A DNA stretch of 64,000 nucleotides from Sclerodactyla briareus (lineage: Eukaryota > Echinodermata > Holothuroidea > Dendrochirotida > Sclerodactylidae): positions 62,001 to 126,000 of the forward strand of contig JAODTK010005839.1 of assembly GCA_026419785.1 (NCBI GenBank), in the 5' to 3' direction. Below, in pieces: positions 24,601 through 36,280 of the stretch. Both the position numbers and the translations under genes were made by a program. The notes below the pieces were generated by a model. The model did not search any database. It was not told where the DNA came from and saw nothing but the letters and a program-made list of their open reading frames with translations. How positions within the stretch are numbered: the first letter of the stretch is position 1; each line of letters begins with the position of its first letter.

Positions 24601-26823
24601 ATTTTGTGTGTGAAAATATCATTATGTATGGAGACCTTCCAAAAGTTGGAGGGGTCCATTACCCCCCGGACCCCCCCTAGTGGCTGCGCCCTTGCCACAG
24701 GCTGAAATAGCACCATATCAGACTCAGACCATTCTCATTATAGTATCATACCAATCAAGTTTGCAGAGGTGTTATAGAGAGGTTGTTGAACAACGAGAAG
24801 CCTCACCTTTCACCATCAACAGTCAAAACAATTTATAGCCTATTCCCTATCAATTATAAATATTTCCTTTCATTTTCATTACCCTGACTGCAGTGTGCTT
24901 CCTTTATTTATTTCAATTTTCTTTTCAATTCCTGAAGGCTTTGGCTGTACGATAAGGTTTTCTATTTCAGTTTTATCAAGATTCAAGAACGTACCTTGAT
25001 ATTGTCACTCTCAGACGAGGCTCGGTAAAGAGCTATACAATAGATATGCTGTTATGACATAGTGTGCGTGTTGCCTTATAAAGTGTTGTGTGATAAATGC
25101 CAAGGCATTTATAAAGAGAGAATCCTATATATGTTGAGTGAACAGAGTTGCAATGGAAACCCAAAGTATGGCAAATAAAATGAAATAATAAAAAACTATA
25201 AATTATGTTTCTCATTATGTATCTCAGTAGTGCACATAAACCCTAATACAAAGATGAACAAGAGAGTCAATGGCGCAGTAGCTCACCTACCAGATATGTG
25301 CGAAGTAGAAGAAATTAACTGATATAATGAACACATTATTCTCCAGAGGACTTGACTTCCGATTTCTAAACACTTTATAGGTACCATCGAACCTGTTTTG
25401 TTGTAAAATTCAATTGATTGGTCAAACCAAATGGTCATTGATGCATGGCAATTGATTTTACTTCAAATTCCTGAACACCCCCCATGCTCCATTGGTCAAT
25501 GATAACACTGATCGCCTCTCATTATCTATCTATTCTGTGAGAAAAGTGGCCTGACTTTACTAGCAAATGGCTCACTTGACCCATAGGTGACCTTAAATTC
25601 TGAGAACTCACAATGGATATCATTGACCAATGATAATACTGAACAAATTCCATTATTTCCAAGCTATATCTTGTAGAAGAAGCCGCGCTTCACTTTCGAA
25701 AACCAAGTTGAGGAAAATCAACATTAATGATTTTCTACTTCAATCTATTCTGCTAATGGAGAAGCCCCCTTGAATATTCAAACAAAATGGCCCGAATTGA
25801 TCCCCACACAACCTGTGATCCCAAAATGTTGAACACCCCAATGTTACCAGTTGGTCGATGATAATACTGACCAACCCTTATGAGCATCCGATCGATTCTG
25901 TAGAAGTAGATGCTGATTGACCAGTCCAACAAAACAGCAAAATTGACCTCTAGATGACCTTTGGGGCTTTGACCTAAAATTCCTGAATGCTCCCTCGGTA
26001 CAATTGGTCAATGATAATAATGACCAACCCTCATGATCATCCAATCTATCCTATAGTACCTATAGGTAGAAAAGCCACTTGACCATTCAAGCAAAATGGC
26101 CAAAACTGTCCGCCCCCTACAACCCTTGATTGCAAATTCTTGAACAACTCACATGTACCATTGGTCATCGATGATACTGAGAACCACTTTCCTCATCATC
26201 TATTTAGTTCTTCTGTAGAGAGTACACTGTAGGAGCACACTTGACTTTCCAAACAGAATGGCTGTAACTGACACCTAGATGACCTTTGATCTCAAATTCT
26301 GGAACACTCCATATACTGATAATACTGGCTATTCATCATGACCAATCACGGTCTGGGAGAGAGATCATTTTGTTCATTGATCCTCAAAATGACCATTCTG
26401 GATGAAATGACCCCTACATACCTTCGACCCCTAAACCTCCTGAACTACCTTGTAGCTAGTAGCATTGGTCACCAATAATAATGACCTACTTTAATGAGCA
26501 TCTGTTTAGCTGTCAGAGAAGATCGTTGGTCTTCTCGGAATGACAAGATTTTACAACTAGATGACCGTTGATTTCAACTTACTGAACACCCCAGATGCCC
26601 ATTCACTCAGGATCAAGTTCTCACCATCCAACACACACTGTAGGAGAAGTAGCAATTTGAATAAACTAGATGGACGGAAAGACAGATAGATGGACATGCA
26701 GGATCACAATAGCGTTTCCAGCACATGCTGTTTGCGAGCCGAAACTGTGTTACAATACCTTCATGGAAAATCGAGCCTGGCAGCCTTTACCAAATAGGCA
26801 CAACCTCAAGGTTTATTGATTGC
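21562..26823 (-). CDS. KRTCAP2: Keratinocyte-associated protein 2 (oligosaccharyltransferase subunit), last three coding exons
   Basis: KRTCAP2 is a small multi-pass ER membrane protein of the STT3A-type oligosaccharyltransferase complex, which N-glycosylates proteins as they enter the ER. Three minus-strand exons with matching phases are visible: 26759-26823, 23417-23483 and 21562-21664. Joined, they give an INNLE..LFGKG.QA..F region, then the family hallmark SGLVHRVCVTTC across the last junction, then LALYYINKV and a tail ending KKRK, which fits a di-lysine ER-retrieval signal. They cover roughly the C-terminal half of a normal ~136-residue protein. Exons for the start and the first membrane segment should lie above 26823; I searched and could not find them. 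The first visible exon needs three single-base corrections, which I attribute to assembly error. Confidence 0.88.
22280..22578 (-). mobile_element. tRNA-derived SINE in a KRTCAP2 intron
   Basis: On the minus strand an A box (TGGTCTAGTGG, 22570-22560) and a near-perfect B box (GGTTCGAATCCC, 22526-22515) lie ~34 bases apart. A ~220-base body follows, which includes AATGAGTACCTGGTGTTCGC, then an A10 tail (T run at 22280-22289 on the plus strand). Head, body and tail are those of a Pol III-transcribed SINE. The tRNA part does not fold cleanly as a functional tRNA. Target-site duplications were not resolved. Confidence 0.75.
23234..23267. repeat. Perfect 15-bp stem, 4-base loop hairpin
   Basis: AACAACTACTGAAAA (23234-23248) is followed by GTAT and its exact reverse complement (23253-23267). 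It lies in the intron left of the 23417 exon, within about 150 bases of the donor. It has no poly-T and is not a terminator. It may be a tiny palindromic repeat or an RNA structure. Confidence 0.8.
23417..23483 (-). CDS. KRTCAP2: KRTCAP2 penultimate exon (membrane segment and HRVCVTT motif)
   Basis: 67 bases (2 + 21 codons + 2) between a textbook acceptor (T-rich tract then CTCACCACCAG) and donor (TG|GTGAGT). It encodes AGSLVFAMFVSGLVHRVCVTT, with the last codon (Cys) split across the intron. The sequence ends in the most conserved motif of the family. Confidence 0.9.
24527..24694. mobile_element. hAT-type MITE with intact 8-bp target-site duplication
   Basis: The element is 168 bp with 16-bp perfect terminal inverted repeats, CAAGGGCGCAGCCACT at the left and AGTGGCTGCGCCCTTG at the right. 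It is flanked on both sides by CCACAGGC (24519-24526 and 24695-24702). An 8-bp duplication and C-A-starting ends are hAT features. The interior has G runs near each end and no coding capacity. It sits in an intron of KRTCAP2 and must have been moved by a hAT transposase elsewhere. Confidence 0.9.
25430..26640 (+). repeat. Minisatellite, ~150-bp unit, about 8 units
   Basis: Each unit carries CC(A)ATTGGTCAATGATAATACTGACCAACC, ATGA.CATC..ATCTATTCTGTAGAAG, TTGACC.TTCAAAC, and AGATGACCTTTGA..TCAAATTCTGAACACCCC. The ATTGGTCA-type anchor falls at about 25492, 25625, 25850, 26005, 26163, 26320 and 26467. It is intronic to KRTCAP2 and ends ~120 bases left of its exon. Confidence 0.8.
26759..26823 (-). 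CDS. KRTCAP2: KRTCAP2 internal exon (NNLE / FGKG-QA-F region)
   Basis: The exon is bounded by an acceptor (CTGTCTCTCCCCTCAG, just above 26823) and a donor (AAG|GTATTG at 26758-26753). It encodes an AINNLE-V-LFGKG-QA-IF-E segment, but the frame needs removal of one A and one C and addition of one base near the end. The observed length is 65; a clean reading would be 64. The errors fall in short homopolymers. With the corrected phase it leaves one base before the next exon, as required there. Confidence 0.75.
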
Positions 26824-26829
26824 CTGAGG

Positions 26830-29520
26830 GGAGAGACAGTTAAGGAAGAATACGATACATGAGAATGATGAAGCAAAGCCCATACATAAATAGAGGGTTT
26901 AGGTCCAGGCAAAGCTTAGGCGTATACCACCAGTGAGTGCCTAGGTTTCTGGTTGCTAAAATGCCAGAAATATGTGTACATGTACAGTACTCATTACTGC
27001 AGAATGTCAGAAGAATATTGAGGTTCCCTTCAGGGCTGACAGACTCAGTGTGACATTAAGGTTAACAAACTGTTCCAACGATGAATTGAGCAAGGTGAAT
27101 ACCAGCAAATGTCATTGACATAAACAATGGGCACGAGCTGCATCTACTGAAGTTGCATGCTAAATGTTCAGGGCATTGGGTTTGTAGCCCATGGAGGCCA
27201 TCTCACTTGCTACACTCCACTCAGGTGTGTACAAGCCCCTCTGTGAGGTAGCTTACATAGTGTTGTGCTGCATGTTGCAGCAACTATGGGGAGTCGGGGT
27301 GGGTCACCTGAACAGCCAAGGGTTGTGCAAATTACCAATGATCAGGGGTAGTGATTGTAAAGTGCTTCTAGCTTCAATACTTCAAGCACCACTGTACATT
27401 GTAGGGCCAAGGCAATGTTGAAATTACCCTATTTTCATGAGAGCCTCCCACACCACTTTGCCTATGTCCACTAACTGCAATGATGGGACAGCGTCCTCCA
27501 AAGTTCTTTTCTCCCCCCACCCCCAACGGTGGTTGTGCAGACTTGTGCCTCAGGCCAGGGTCCTAGGCTACTGTACGTTGTACTCTACATATGCACCCAG
27601 CAGGCAAGGCCTGGCCAAGCAAATCAATCAAAAGGATACGGTTGAGCGTGAGATGAAGACATCTGACACCAAGGAATCCTCCCAGGATGGCTCAGCCACT
27701 GGAGTGGCAAGCTCGGAATGGAAGGCTGCATGGCAGCAAAGAAAGTGGACGACCAGCAAGCTGGAAGGAAAGAATGGAATGAGACACCGCTTGGTACAGC
27801 TGAAAAAAAAAAGAGAGGGATGAAGTTTGACAAAATGTACAGTTGTCCACAGATGATCAATAGTGACGCAATTGTTACAATCTGTGGATGATGAGTTTGT
27901 GGCCATTTGGAAGAGAACGTGGAATGAAAGCCGTGCCTAGTGCTTCCTTTGGCTAATACGCATCGAGATGAAGAGATGAAGTACTGTACTGTTGACTCCG
28001 TTGTACACATCTGGGAACCCTCCATTATACTAATAAGCTGTATTTAAATGTATCACGCAAGTGAGGTAGAGTTAACAGAATTGGTATTTGAATTATGTAA
28101 TGCAATTAATTGACCATATATCAGTGTATATCAGTAGGTACCATGTAAAAAGAGAAATTAGGTGAATCTGATTTGGGAGTGCTTAGACACTCCCAACCTG
28201 TTTTTGCATAGTTAGATGGATTTTTTTGATTCACCATTTGAAGGCTGCATATTTTTTTTTAAACTAGTGCGGCGATATCAAACCAAGCCGACCAATACGC
28301 CGGCCTCAGCGTCTGAAAACACAGTGCTTTTGGGTATTTTCGGCTTCAAATGCATCATTTTCGATAAATTCTCATTTTACGGTATTGTGAAAGTATTGAA
28401 AGTCTTCTGTAAATATTTATGACCAAAATATGGGCGATCTTATGCCGGGAAATCTATTCAGAGTTGCTCCTATCCATATTCACCTCCTGTGTGCTACTGA
28501 CGAAACCTATGTCACCCGAATCGTAATGAGCCAGAATCCCAACTTTTAGGATTTTGTCAAACAAAGTCCTGCAGACGATATGTTGGTAATATTCGACCCT
28601 GGTATAACTAAAGAGTTATGGCCTCTATTTGAGGAACGGACTCTTAATTGTCTGCTCTAGAAGAGGCTAACTTGCATGTGGCCTTCTGACTGAGCTCATC
28701 CAATGATATTGCCTGCACGTGGCTACGGAGTCTCACCCAACAACGAGACAACATTCAGTTTAAATCGATGGTCACCATGGCTATTAACAAATTCTTGCCA
28801 GGTATTGACCACTACCTCGTATCACCTTGGTATCAGCGCTTCGCTCATACATCACTGCAAGGTTTTGTTCAAACAGAATTAATCAAATCAATGGGTAGAG
28901 TTGTGTGCATCATCGCCTACACTAAGATAGCTTTCTGTTCACGAATATTTAATTATATACACAGGGAAATAGGCTTTTTCTTTCAATTTCCGAATTACGA
29001 TTATTTAATGTCAGTAAGGAGTATAAGAGTGGAAATAACAATGTTTACTCAGGCACAGAAGTTCTTTTCAAAAATATATTGAGCTGGCATGCTAATCTTC
29101 TTGGGAGTGTCACAATTCACGAAAAACCTGATAGTTAGTTTTACCAATGAACCCAATTTCCAATTTGATTATCCGCCAAGTTCAAGGTGTGCGAAGCTCT
29201 TTCAAGCATCATCGCCACATGCATGTATCGTGATTCACGGATAATAATATTAGTAACAGTTTAGCCGGTTGCGCCTTTTTTCTGTTTTGGATTGGACTGA
29301 GAAAAAAAATCTGATTTTCCCCCCCCCCAAAAAAAAATCAGATTTTTCACCCGAAATAAGGCTGTTTATCATTTGAGAACCGCCTACTGTACTGTGAGAA
29401 ACAGTGATTGATTTTGAGCGTAGAAGAGCAGATTTCCCCCCAAAAGAATTTCTTCAAAGTTGGGGCTTATGTTACTAGGATGGGATACCAGAACAAAATA
29501 TTAGAATTAGTGCACCACTA
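26830..29520. other. No confirmed exon; expected location of KRTCAP2 5' exons
   Basis: I searched this stretch on the minus strand for the first membrane segment and start codon of KRTCAP2 and saw no match. Frames of 104-133 codons at 27437, 27624 and 28768 have no domain. A short palindrome with C9/A9 core lies at 29301-29348. Confidence 0.4.
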
Positions 29521-29532
29521 GGTAAGTTACAC

Positions 29533-31440
29533 CTACAATGAGTGAAAAATAGTGTGAATTCCTGCTTGCCTCCATGACTGATACACAAAAAATGCCCCTA
29601 CGAAATGGATAGAGGCAACATTCGCCCTTTTGAAATTATCGGGAGATCCGTATCGAAGGACTTGTTGAAAAGAATACAAGGGCAGGAGTATTCGTCTGCC
29701 AGTTTGATATCTTCCCGGCCGAAATATTGTCAGGACCGATTGCTTTCTCGTTTTAAGGTTACCAAGAAGATTAAGAAGAACACCATTAGAGTACCGTGAT
29801 ACAGGAACATAGTGGGTTTGAGGGACCATACTCGTGTCAGGAATGGGATGGTCATTGTGGAAGTGATGAAGAAAGAGGTTAAATACTCATCATGATCTAG
29901 CTTTGGTTGTGCGTGTTCTTGTTGGTTATAATTTGGTCCTGGTTGTCCTGGGATTGAGGTGGTTTACCATACTGATCTTTTCTCTGACTTTTTAACAAAT
30001 TTGAAGGAGGAGGTTTTTCCTATTCTCCACTTCGTTGCACACCATTGTCAAAGGACCCCCCCCCCCCCCCTGAGATTGTAATAATTTTTCAGTGAGAAAT
30101 CAACGATAAGGGCATCCACCAATTTGCAGTACTAAGTGTACGGTGGGAACTACGTGGGCGTTTACCACTTTCGAAAGGTGTCAGAAAGGCACCGCCGCCT
30201 CTGGATAGTTGGTCTTGTGAGAAAGGATTGTATCTATAGATTAAACCATACGTGCCAGATATTATTTAGAGAGTGAATCGCTTTGGGAACTCAACAAGAA
30301 TGACTGAATTGGGCTTACAATGTCACCTGGCTCCACTGAAAAAAATTCCTAGGGAATTTCCTGTTTATTGCGAATGGAGGAAAGATGGTCGTAATTAATA
30401 ACGATTGTGATGGTCATTGTGGTACTCTCCAGGGACAGTTCTGATTTGTAATGAAAACACTGGCAGGTTATTGGTAAGATTAGGTCCAGGATTGAGTCAC
30501 CACGAGTAGGAATGTGACCAGTTGCTCCAGGAAAAAGTCGGCAGCACTTCCAAAAGTTTCCCACGAGGGGGAAAGAATTGGGGTGGAAGCTGGCTTGCTG
30601 GCTGGGAAGTCTAGTCGATGTCTTTGAGATGAATCGCTGCAGAGGTAAATTGGGGTGTTTGCAGAAATCTACTATGGTACCAGTGTGAACTATGCCTGAG
30701 ATTGTCAATATTTGAGGCGGGGGAGTTCCACGGCCTGTGTATAATAAACTCCGAACACGAGAGACCGATTACAAGTGGCAGTTATCTGAGCCCACTTAAT
30801 TTCACAATCAGAATTGACTTCAATTTCGGTCACTAAGTTTGTCCTCTCGCTAGGCCAGGAGAACACCCCCTCCCCGGAGTATGGTCCTTCCTAAGTAGTC
30901 GGTACGTCGGGGAATTTTTTATGGTCCTTTCTACTGCGGTCCACTTGGTTCCATCAACAGCCCAAGAACGATTCGGGGGAGTGGCATCAAGTAGGGCATG
31001 AAGTTTCACCCTCTTGTTGGCAGAGAAAGGCTGTTGAATTTACGATGGCAGCAGTAATTTTGTTAACACTAGCAGTAGTAGACTATCCGGTCTAAGTCAA
31101 GTCTGAAGTTGGTTGGGGGTTGATGTCAGGAGCGTGAGGTTGTTTGACTGGCAATAGTATTGGGAGACCTTATAGGGGAAGAGCAGGGGGAGGGGAATCA
31201 GTTGGGAGGGAGTCAAAAAGGCTGAAGGAATTGGACAGCTCCAAGGGATAAAGAAGGCAAGGTGATATTATTGGGAGTGGCACAGATGTGGCAAAAGTCC
31301 AAGCAAAACTACGCATTTAAATGGTATTGAGAATCATGCAAGGTTTCTTTTCAGTCAATGTCGGTACAATTAAGATGGAAGTACTTGCCACATGAATCAC
31401 AATCAATGCTCTTTTTGAGACCAGGTGCGTTTTTGTTGTC
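29533..31440 (-). mobile_element. CR1-like LINE (PHD-like finger, endonuclease, N-terminal RT), decayed
   Basis: Read from 31440 down on the minus strand, a CDSCGKYFHLNCTDID zinc-finger piece (~31360-31415) is of the PHD-like type found in ORF1 of CR1/L2-group LINEs. The apurinic-type endonuclease follows in broken frames: NKRVKLHALLDATPP, RKDHTPGRG, KWAQIT and VFGVYY, then PTRGDSILDLIL (~30500), the C-terminal endonuclease motif. The start of the RT comes last: NLLGNLKTRK, LLPLYSFQQVLR and DNFKRANVASIHF (29533-29829). The catalytic RT domain is missing, so the copy is truncated at its 3' side as well as broken. Confidence 0.8.
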
Positions 31441-34400
31441 AAAAACCATCTCCCGCAAGGCCAGTCTGAGAGCCAGAATAACTCAAGTCGCCATCTTGGA
31501 GCTGAATAATACAGATCATATTACTGCAATAATGCATAGCGGCGATAATTACGGTATTTTGCGAAAGCAGGTTGTAGACTGTTTGGAGGGTTTATGTGTC
31601 CACCTGTAAAAGGCTATTGATATCAGTGTGTGGGAAACAATGAGGGCTCTGTTCAGTGCACGAGAAGGGTAGGGAAAATATCAGTACTATGGCTAGGCCT
31701 AGTCGGGTGGGCCTATGTGAATTAACGTTAGACCCGTTTTTCGGAAATCACGGTTTACCCACAGTAACGAAATATATCGAACTCTAGTGGATATAGGCGT
31801 ATAACCCTTCAGTTTCCCTCGAAAGCAAACCATTCTTTAGAATGAAAAACTCAATTTCGAATGTTTATATTGCTCACCCATTTCAATACCCGTGAAAGTT
31901 CTACAGCTCAGCTGAGGTTGCGACTCTACACTGCCACTACCAACTAACGGAAGGGATGCCAGGTGGTAGGTGTTTTGAAGACTTGACTTTTTTAAATGGT
32001 TTTATCAAATCTCTCGATTTCTCGTATTTTCAGTCTGATTTTCATATTTTTTGTTTGAAATGATTTATATATTTTCAGTTTTTCGTATTCGAATATATCC
32101 AGATCGTATTTTCCATTTTTCCACCCCTATACTTGTCGAGACATTAATTGCTGTCAACCCCCAAGCATCCAAATTAAGGAGCATACATGGAGCAATAATA
32201 CTGGGGAGGGACCTCCGATCGAAAACTTTGTTGTGTGCCTGTTCAAAGTCCTGTCATAGAACACAGGACTCAAAGTGAGGAGGTGTCATATTGCGTGTAA
32301 CATCTTGAAACACATTAAAGGGCAACTGCGGTCATTTGGTACAACAAGGTTATTATTGTGGAGAATGGAAAACTGTATCTATAGGTCCAACCCCATTTCA
32401 ATACGATGTTTCTATGTTGCATGCCCCTTCGAAGGGGGGGGGGGGGGGGGGGGTGCTAGGGTGGTCGCAGACCCCCAAATTTTTTCTATCTACCGATTCG
32501 GTCATTGGTGGTCCAGCAGCCCCAGCGAGTTTTGAGCTTAATGCTGTCATGGATAAACATTTGCACAAATTTGGTATCCCCGGTTTTTCGATCACTGCTG
32601 CTTAAGTTGTATCATCACGTGTACGTTGATGTCTAACTCATATTTCTTATTAGATTGGTTTAAAATTTTTTTGTTGAGGCCGAAATGCAAAAAAAAAAAA
32701 AAATTGCGCTGGCTGCGCGCGCTGTATCCTATTTTTTTCCGTTACATGTTATACCGTGGCCCCACGTGTAAAATAACCTTGTCAGATTCTGGCAAAATAT
32801 ATTTTGTCATACGTGTCATCTTCAAGGTGTGGTGAACATACAGGTAGGCCCCGTAGGAGAATTTGGTTTAGGACTTGATTCAGGTTGCAACCCCTCCCCA
32901 CTACAGCAAAGGGCCGGAAATCCAACTGCCATTTTCCGATTCCTCGACACTGCACCCATTTTATCTACTTTCTGATCCTTTTGTTCAGATTAGGCTTCGC
33001 CCAGCCTGACTGCTGTTTTTAATAGAAGATGAAAGTTATATGTAACGAACAACAACAGGGCAGGGGATCGTGCCATCGTATGGGAGGTTTTACTTAATTG
33101 ACGTATGGTATTCTACAGGCGCGGAGCGGGGCGAACATTCTGAGACATGGAGAAATTGGGACGAAAAATTTGAGCGGAACTAATCTGAACAAGGCGATGC
33201 CAAAAAGTGTCTCGTCTGGTTGCGCGATCGGTGGTTTCTATTATGCACCGACACTACACACTATACACACCAACTATGTTCATGCAGACCATCGTTATGG
33301 TCAAACGAACATCACATCATTTTTCACATAAAACACAATGACAATCCTCAAAATGCTCTAAAATACTGACCAATAATTTGACTTATGACAAAATTCCCTT
33401 ATATTGCTTTCTTCTTCTTCATGCCCCCCCCCCACTTTTTCTCCATAATACCGCAAATTTTAATAAAGCTTCATCGCTCAGTCAACTCACTTCTTTGACC
33501 CAAAATTAAACTTGAAATGTTCTAAATCCCTTCAACCCGGGCATTCTTTGTCACATTTCCACAATAATTTCCTATTATTCATTCCTTTTATTTCCAACAG
33601 CCAGAATGCATTCCATCTCCCCACTGCCAGGCAGCAACCATCCTCCCCTCCCCCCGCCTCCCCACCCACCAACTACTATCCCCACGCAGCAGTCCAAGAT
33701 GTCCCAAATATTATCTTTAGGAACCTCCACAATTTGTCCCCAGCCCCAGGCAAGACGAGAGGAAAAAAAATGTTTACAGTTTTTTGAATGTCAAGAAATC
33801 AACCTAATCAATTGTTTGGTAAGAGAGTTTTTTGCTTGTGGGCAGCTCAGAACAACCAATTGGTCACAGGACATGGTTTACCTCGTTCCCAGTGCTTTTA
33901 ATATTCTAACAGAAGCTATTATTGATTGAATATACTAATACATATAAAAATACATATAAAACATATAATATAATGAATTCAATTACCAGTCTGAACACAA
34001 ACACATCAGATTCAGACATGTTAACGGACCATACCTACTGCAAATTGGAACACTTAATTAGCATATTTCAGTCTGGAAATCTAATCAGTTCATCTACCTG
34101 TCATCAGGTCCTACATGCCAAAACTACATCACTGTAACATATACGGTTCTTGGGTTCTGCCTAACGACTTTAACAATAATTAGCATAAAATAAACTAATT
34201 ACCTTACTTAAATAATGACTTTGCTACCCAAAATCTAATCAGATCGGTACACCCAACCCCGATGATACAAACAAAATTTCGTTATAATCGGCCTCACGGC
34301 GTGTGAGAAATCCTGCTAACGAGAAAGTGTGACATTCACACACACCCATACAGACACACCGCCTAGGACCACTTAGTCTCTTCCTAATTTCATTCAGCGA

Positions 34401-34535
34401 GACAAAAATACCAAATTGGTCTGCTGTACTGGCTCAATTCCTTTCAAACAAAAGCCCCTTTTCCATGACAGTGATTTTCAAGCAAATTTTTCAATCTGTG
34501 CAACCTCCACCCAATTGGAAGGGTCCTCGAATGAA
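31441..34535. other. No confirmed gene; one weak exon-like stretch and a G21 run
   Basis: Most of this region has nothing I can support. A phrase at 32320-32395 (CAACTGCGGTCATT, AAACTGTATCTATAGGTCCA) matches 59965-60005 (TTGCGGTCATTGTGAAACT, CGTATCTATTGGTCCA), so a dispersed repeat is present at both places. A G run of 21 lies at ~32437 and an A run at ~32690. Confidence 0.4.
33603..33790 (+). CDS. Possible proline-rich exon, unidentified
   Basis: A good acceptor-like tract (CATTCCTTTTATTTCCAACAG, ending ~33600) precedes two overlapping frames rich in Pro, Ser and Gln (for example LPPPPHPPTTIPTQQSKMSQ). Composition and acceptor suggest an exon, but no donor, partner exon or family is recognised, and low-complexity C-rich DNA gives such frames by chance. 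Confidence 0.15.
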
Positions 34536-34539
34536 TATC

Positions 34540-35345
34540 TCTGAGCCATGGCTATGTTTAGGAATGGAGACCACATGAAGAAATGTAGAATTACCAATCG
34601 AACCGTTTTCAGACATTACTGTCAATTCAGTGATTGCATACTCTGCCATAAGTCTCATGAATGCGCTTCCTGCAATCTGGAGGGGGAGGGGGTGGGGGGG
34701 TCTGTAAGATTAATTATCTTGTGCGGTACGCGTCAACTGATGGTGGCGCGAATTGTTATGAGTAAACGTAGATCAGTTTCTCCAAGAGTGTTTCTTGATA
34801 CATTTCAGAATTCGTTGTCAGTTTTGGGGATGTTGCTTACTGCCATGCGACAATGAGAGTATCGTTTCCGGCAATCTGGGGGATTCGTACGGCTCAAAAG
34901 TTCCTTGTACCTATACGAGACACTAATGCTGGCCCAAATGGTAAGGAATAAACATCGGTCAGTGTTTCAAGAACGTTTCTTGAAGAATACAAATTTCGGA
35001 AAATATTGCCAATTTTTAGAGACGTTGCTTACTACCTCTGCCAGACGATCCGGGAATTGCCGTTTCCTTCAATCTGGGGGGTCTGTAAAACGAAAATTTT
35101 TTCTTGTACTTATGCGTCAACACCGAGGTGGTCCCGAATTGTACGGAATAAACATTGTACAGTTTCTCTCAAGAATGGTTGCTTGAAATAAAAAAATCGG
35201 GAAATTTATCGCGATTTTAGGGATTTATGGCTTACTGCCATATGACCGCCCGAGAAGTGCGTTTCCTGCAATCTGGGGGATCTGTAAACTAAAAAAATCA
35301 TTGTACCAACCGCGTCCAACCCTGGTGGCGCCTCCGCTTAGATGG
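34540..35345 (+). repeat. Tandem repeat, ~200-bp unit, four units
   Basis: The phrase TTTCC..CAATCTGGGGGATCTGTAA recurs at about 34672, 34874, 35074 and 35271. GGAATAAACAT.GTACAGTTTCT and GAACGTTTCTTGAA recur in register. Units are 197-202 bases and moderately diverged. Frames crossing the array show no recognised domain. Confidence 0.8.
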
Positions 35346-35629
35346 TGATCCCCTCATATGTCCCCCCCCCCTCCCAATATCAAACACGATCCGCCGCCCC
35401 TGATCATTACCACTGAAAACAGTGAACTTATATGATCAAGTGTAATATGACAAGCATGAACTTTTCAGCTCATTGATCTAGTCTGAAACCATTGTCATCT
35501 TCGAACAGGAACAGCCAGCAAATTCAAGGGGACGATGACACTCCCTTCCCTTATACCCTCACTGACGGCGGTCCATAATGGTGACCCTGAGGTTAACTTT
35601 TCCCCTTACACAGAACTGGGCTACCACGC

Positions 35630-36280
35630 CCGCTGTTCACTGTTTTTATATCCCCGTTACAACGGAAGTGTCCGGGGATAATTAGGTTTTGGGGTGTGTA
35701 GCCGCCGGGCCGTCCCATGCTCCGCCGCCGCCGCCGGAACTTTAGGCGTTAGCGCATAACTCTTTACGCTTTTATCCGATGATCTGAAATTTTGGGACAT
35801 GTCGCCTGGTACAATCTCGGATGCGTTCGAAAGTGGGCATCACTGCATGCTGGGGGCCGCTAAGTTTCATAATGTATGCGAATTTTCAAGTTAGTCGGAT
35901 TCGAACGAAACTTGGTGGGTAAGGTCTATAGTTGAATTCGAAAAATGTGGAGGTCATTTCAAGGTCATCGGAGGTCAAATCTGCGAACTTTCTGCATTTT
36001 CCATACTCTTTCAGATTTGAACGAAACTTGGTGATAGGGCTACATTTGTTCCTCATAAAATTAGAAGTAATTTTCCAGCCATCGTGGGTCAATTTGCATC
36101 ATTCATGTGCCTATAAACTACTTTCAATGTATTCAACAACCTTGGTGGATAATGTTTATCTTGGTTTCTTACCAAAAAAGGGTCTTTATGGGTGTTAGAT
36201 ACTTCTTCACAATGATTGCTCAAAAGCGGGGATCTACACGTGGGCGGTTTTACCCGCCTACATATGTCCTAGTAGCTTTT
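35630..36280 (+). repeat. CCG-rich dispersed repeat, copy 1
   Basis: Begins near ATATCCCCGTTACAACGGAAG, includes GTAGCCGCCGG, GGAACTTTAGGCGTTAGCGC, AACTCTTTACGCTTTTATCC and GAACGAAACTTGGTG (twice), and ends near ACACGTGGGCGGTTTTACCC. The same ordered motifs occur at 37190-37445 and 37960-38430. No coding potential or clear terminal repeats are seen. Confidence 0.7.

Noticed and set aside
24527..24694. MITE considered as a Mutator-type element with 9-bp duplication
   Set aside because: With the symmetric 16-bp ends taken in full, the duplication is 8 bp, which fits hAT. A ninth matching base is absorbed by the terminal C/G of the element.
27437..28025. Plus 128-codon and minus 133-codon frames
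   Set aside because: They overlap each other on opposite strands. I considered them as possible KRTCAP2 5' exons, but neither matches the expected first membrane segment.
29301..29348. Inverted repeat around a C9 core, terminator-like
   Set aside because: The arms are mainly A and T runs (AATCTGATTTT), so it is low complexity, and Rho-independent terminators do not apply to this genome.
34540..35345. Tandem repeat considered as a CRISPR array
   Set aside because: Units are ~200 bp with no short constant repeat and unique spacers. The genome is eukaryotic.
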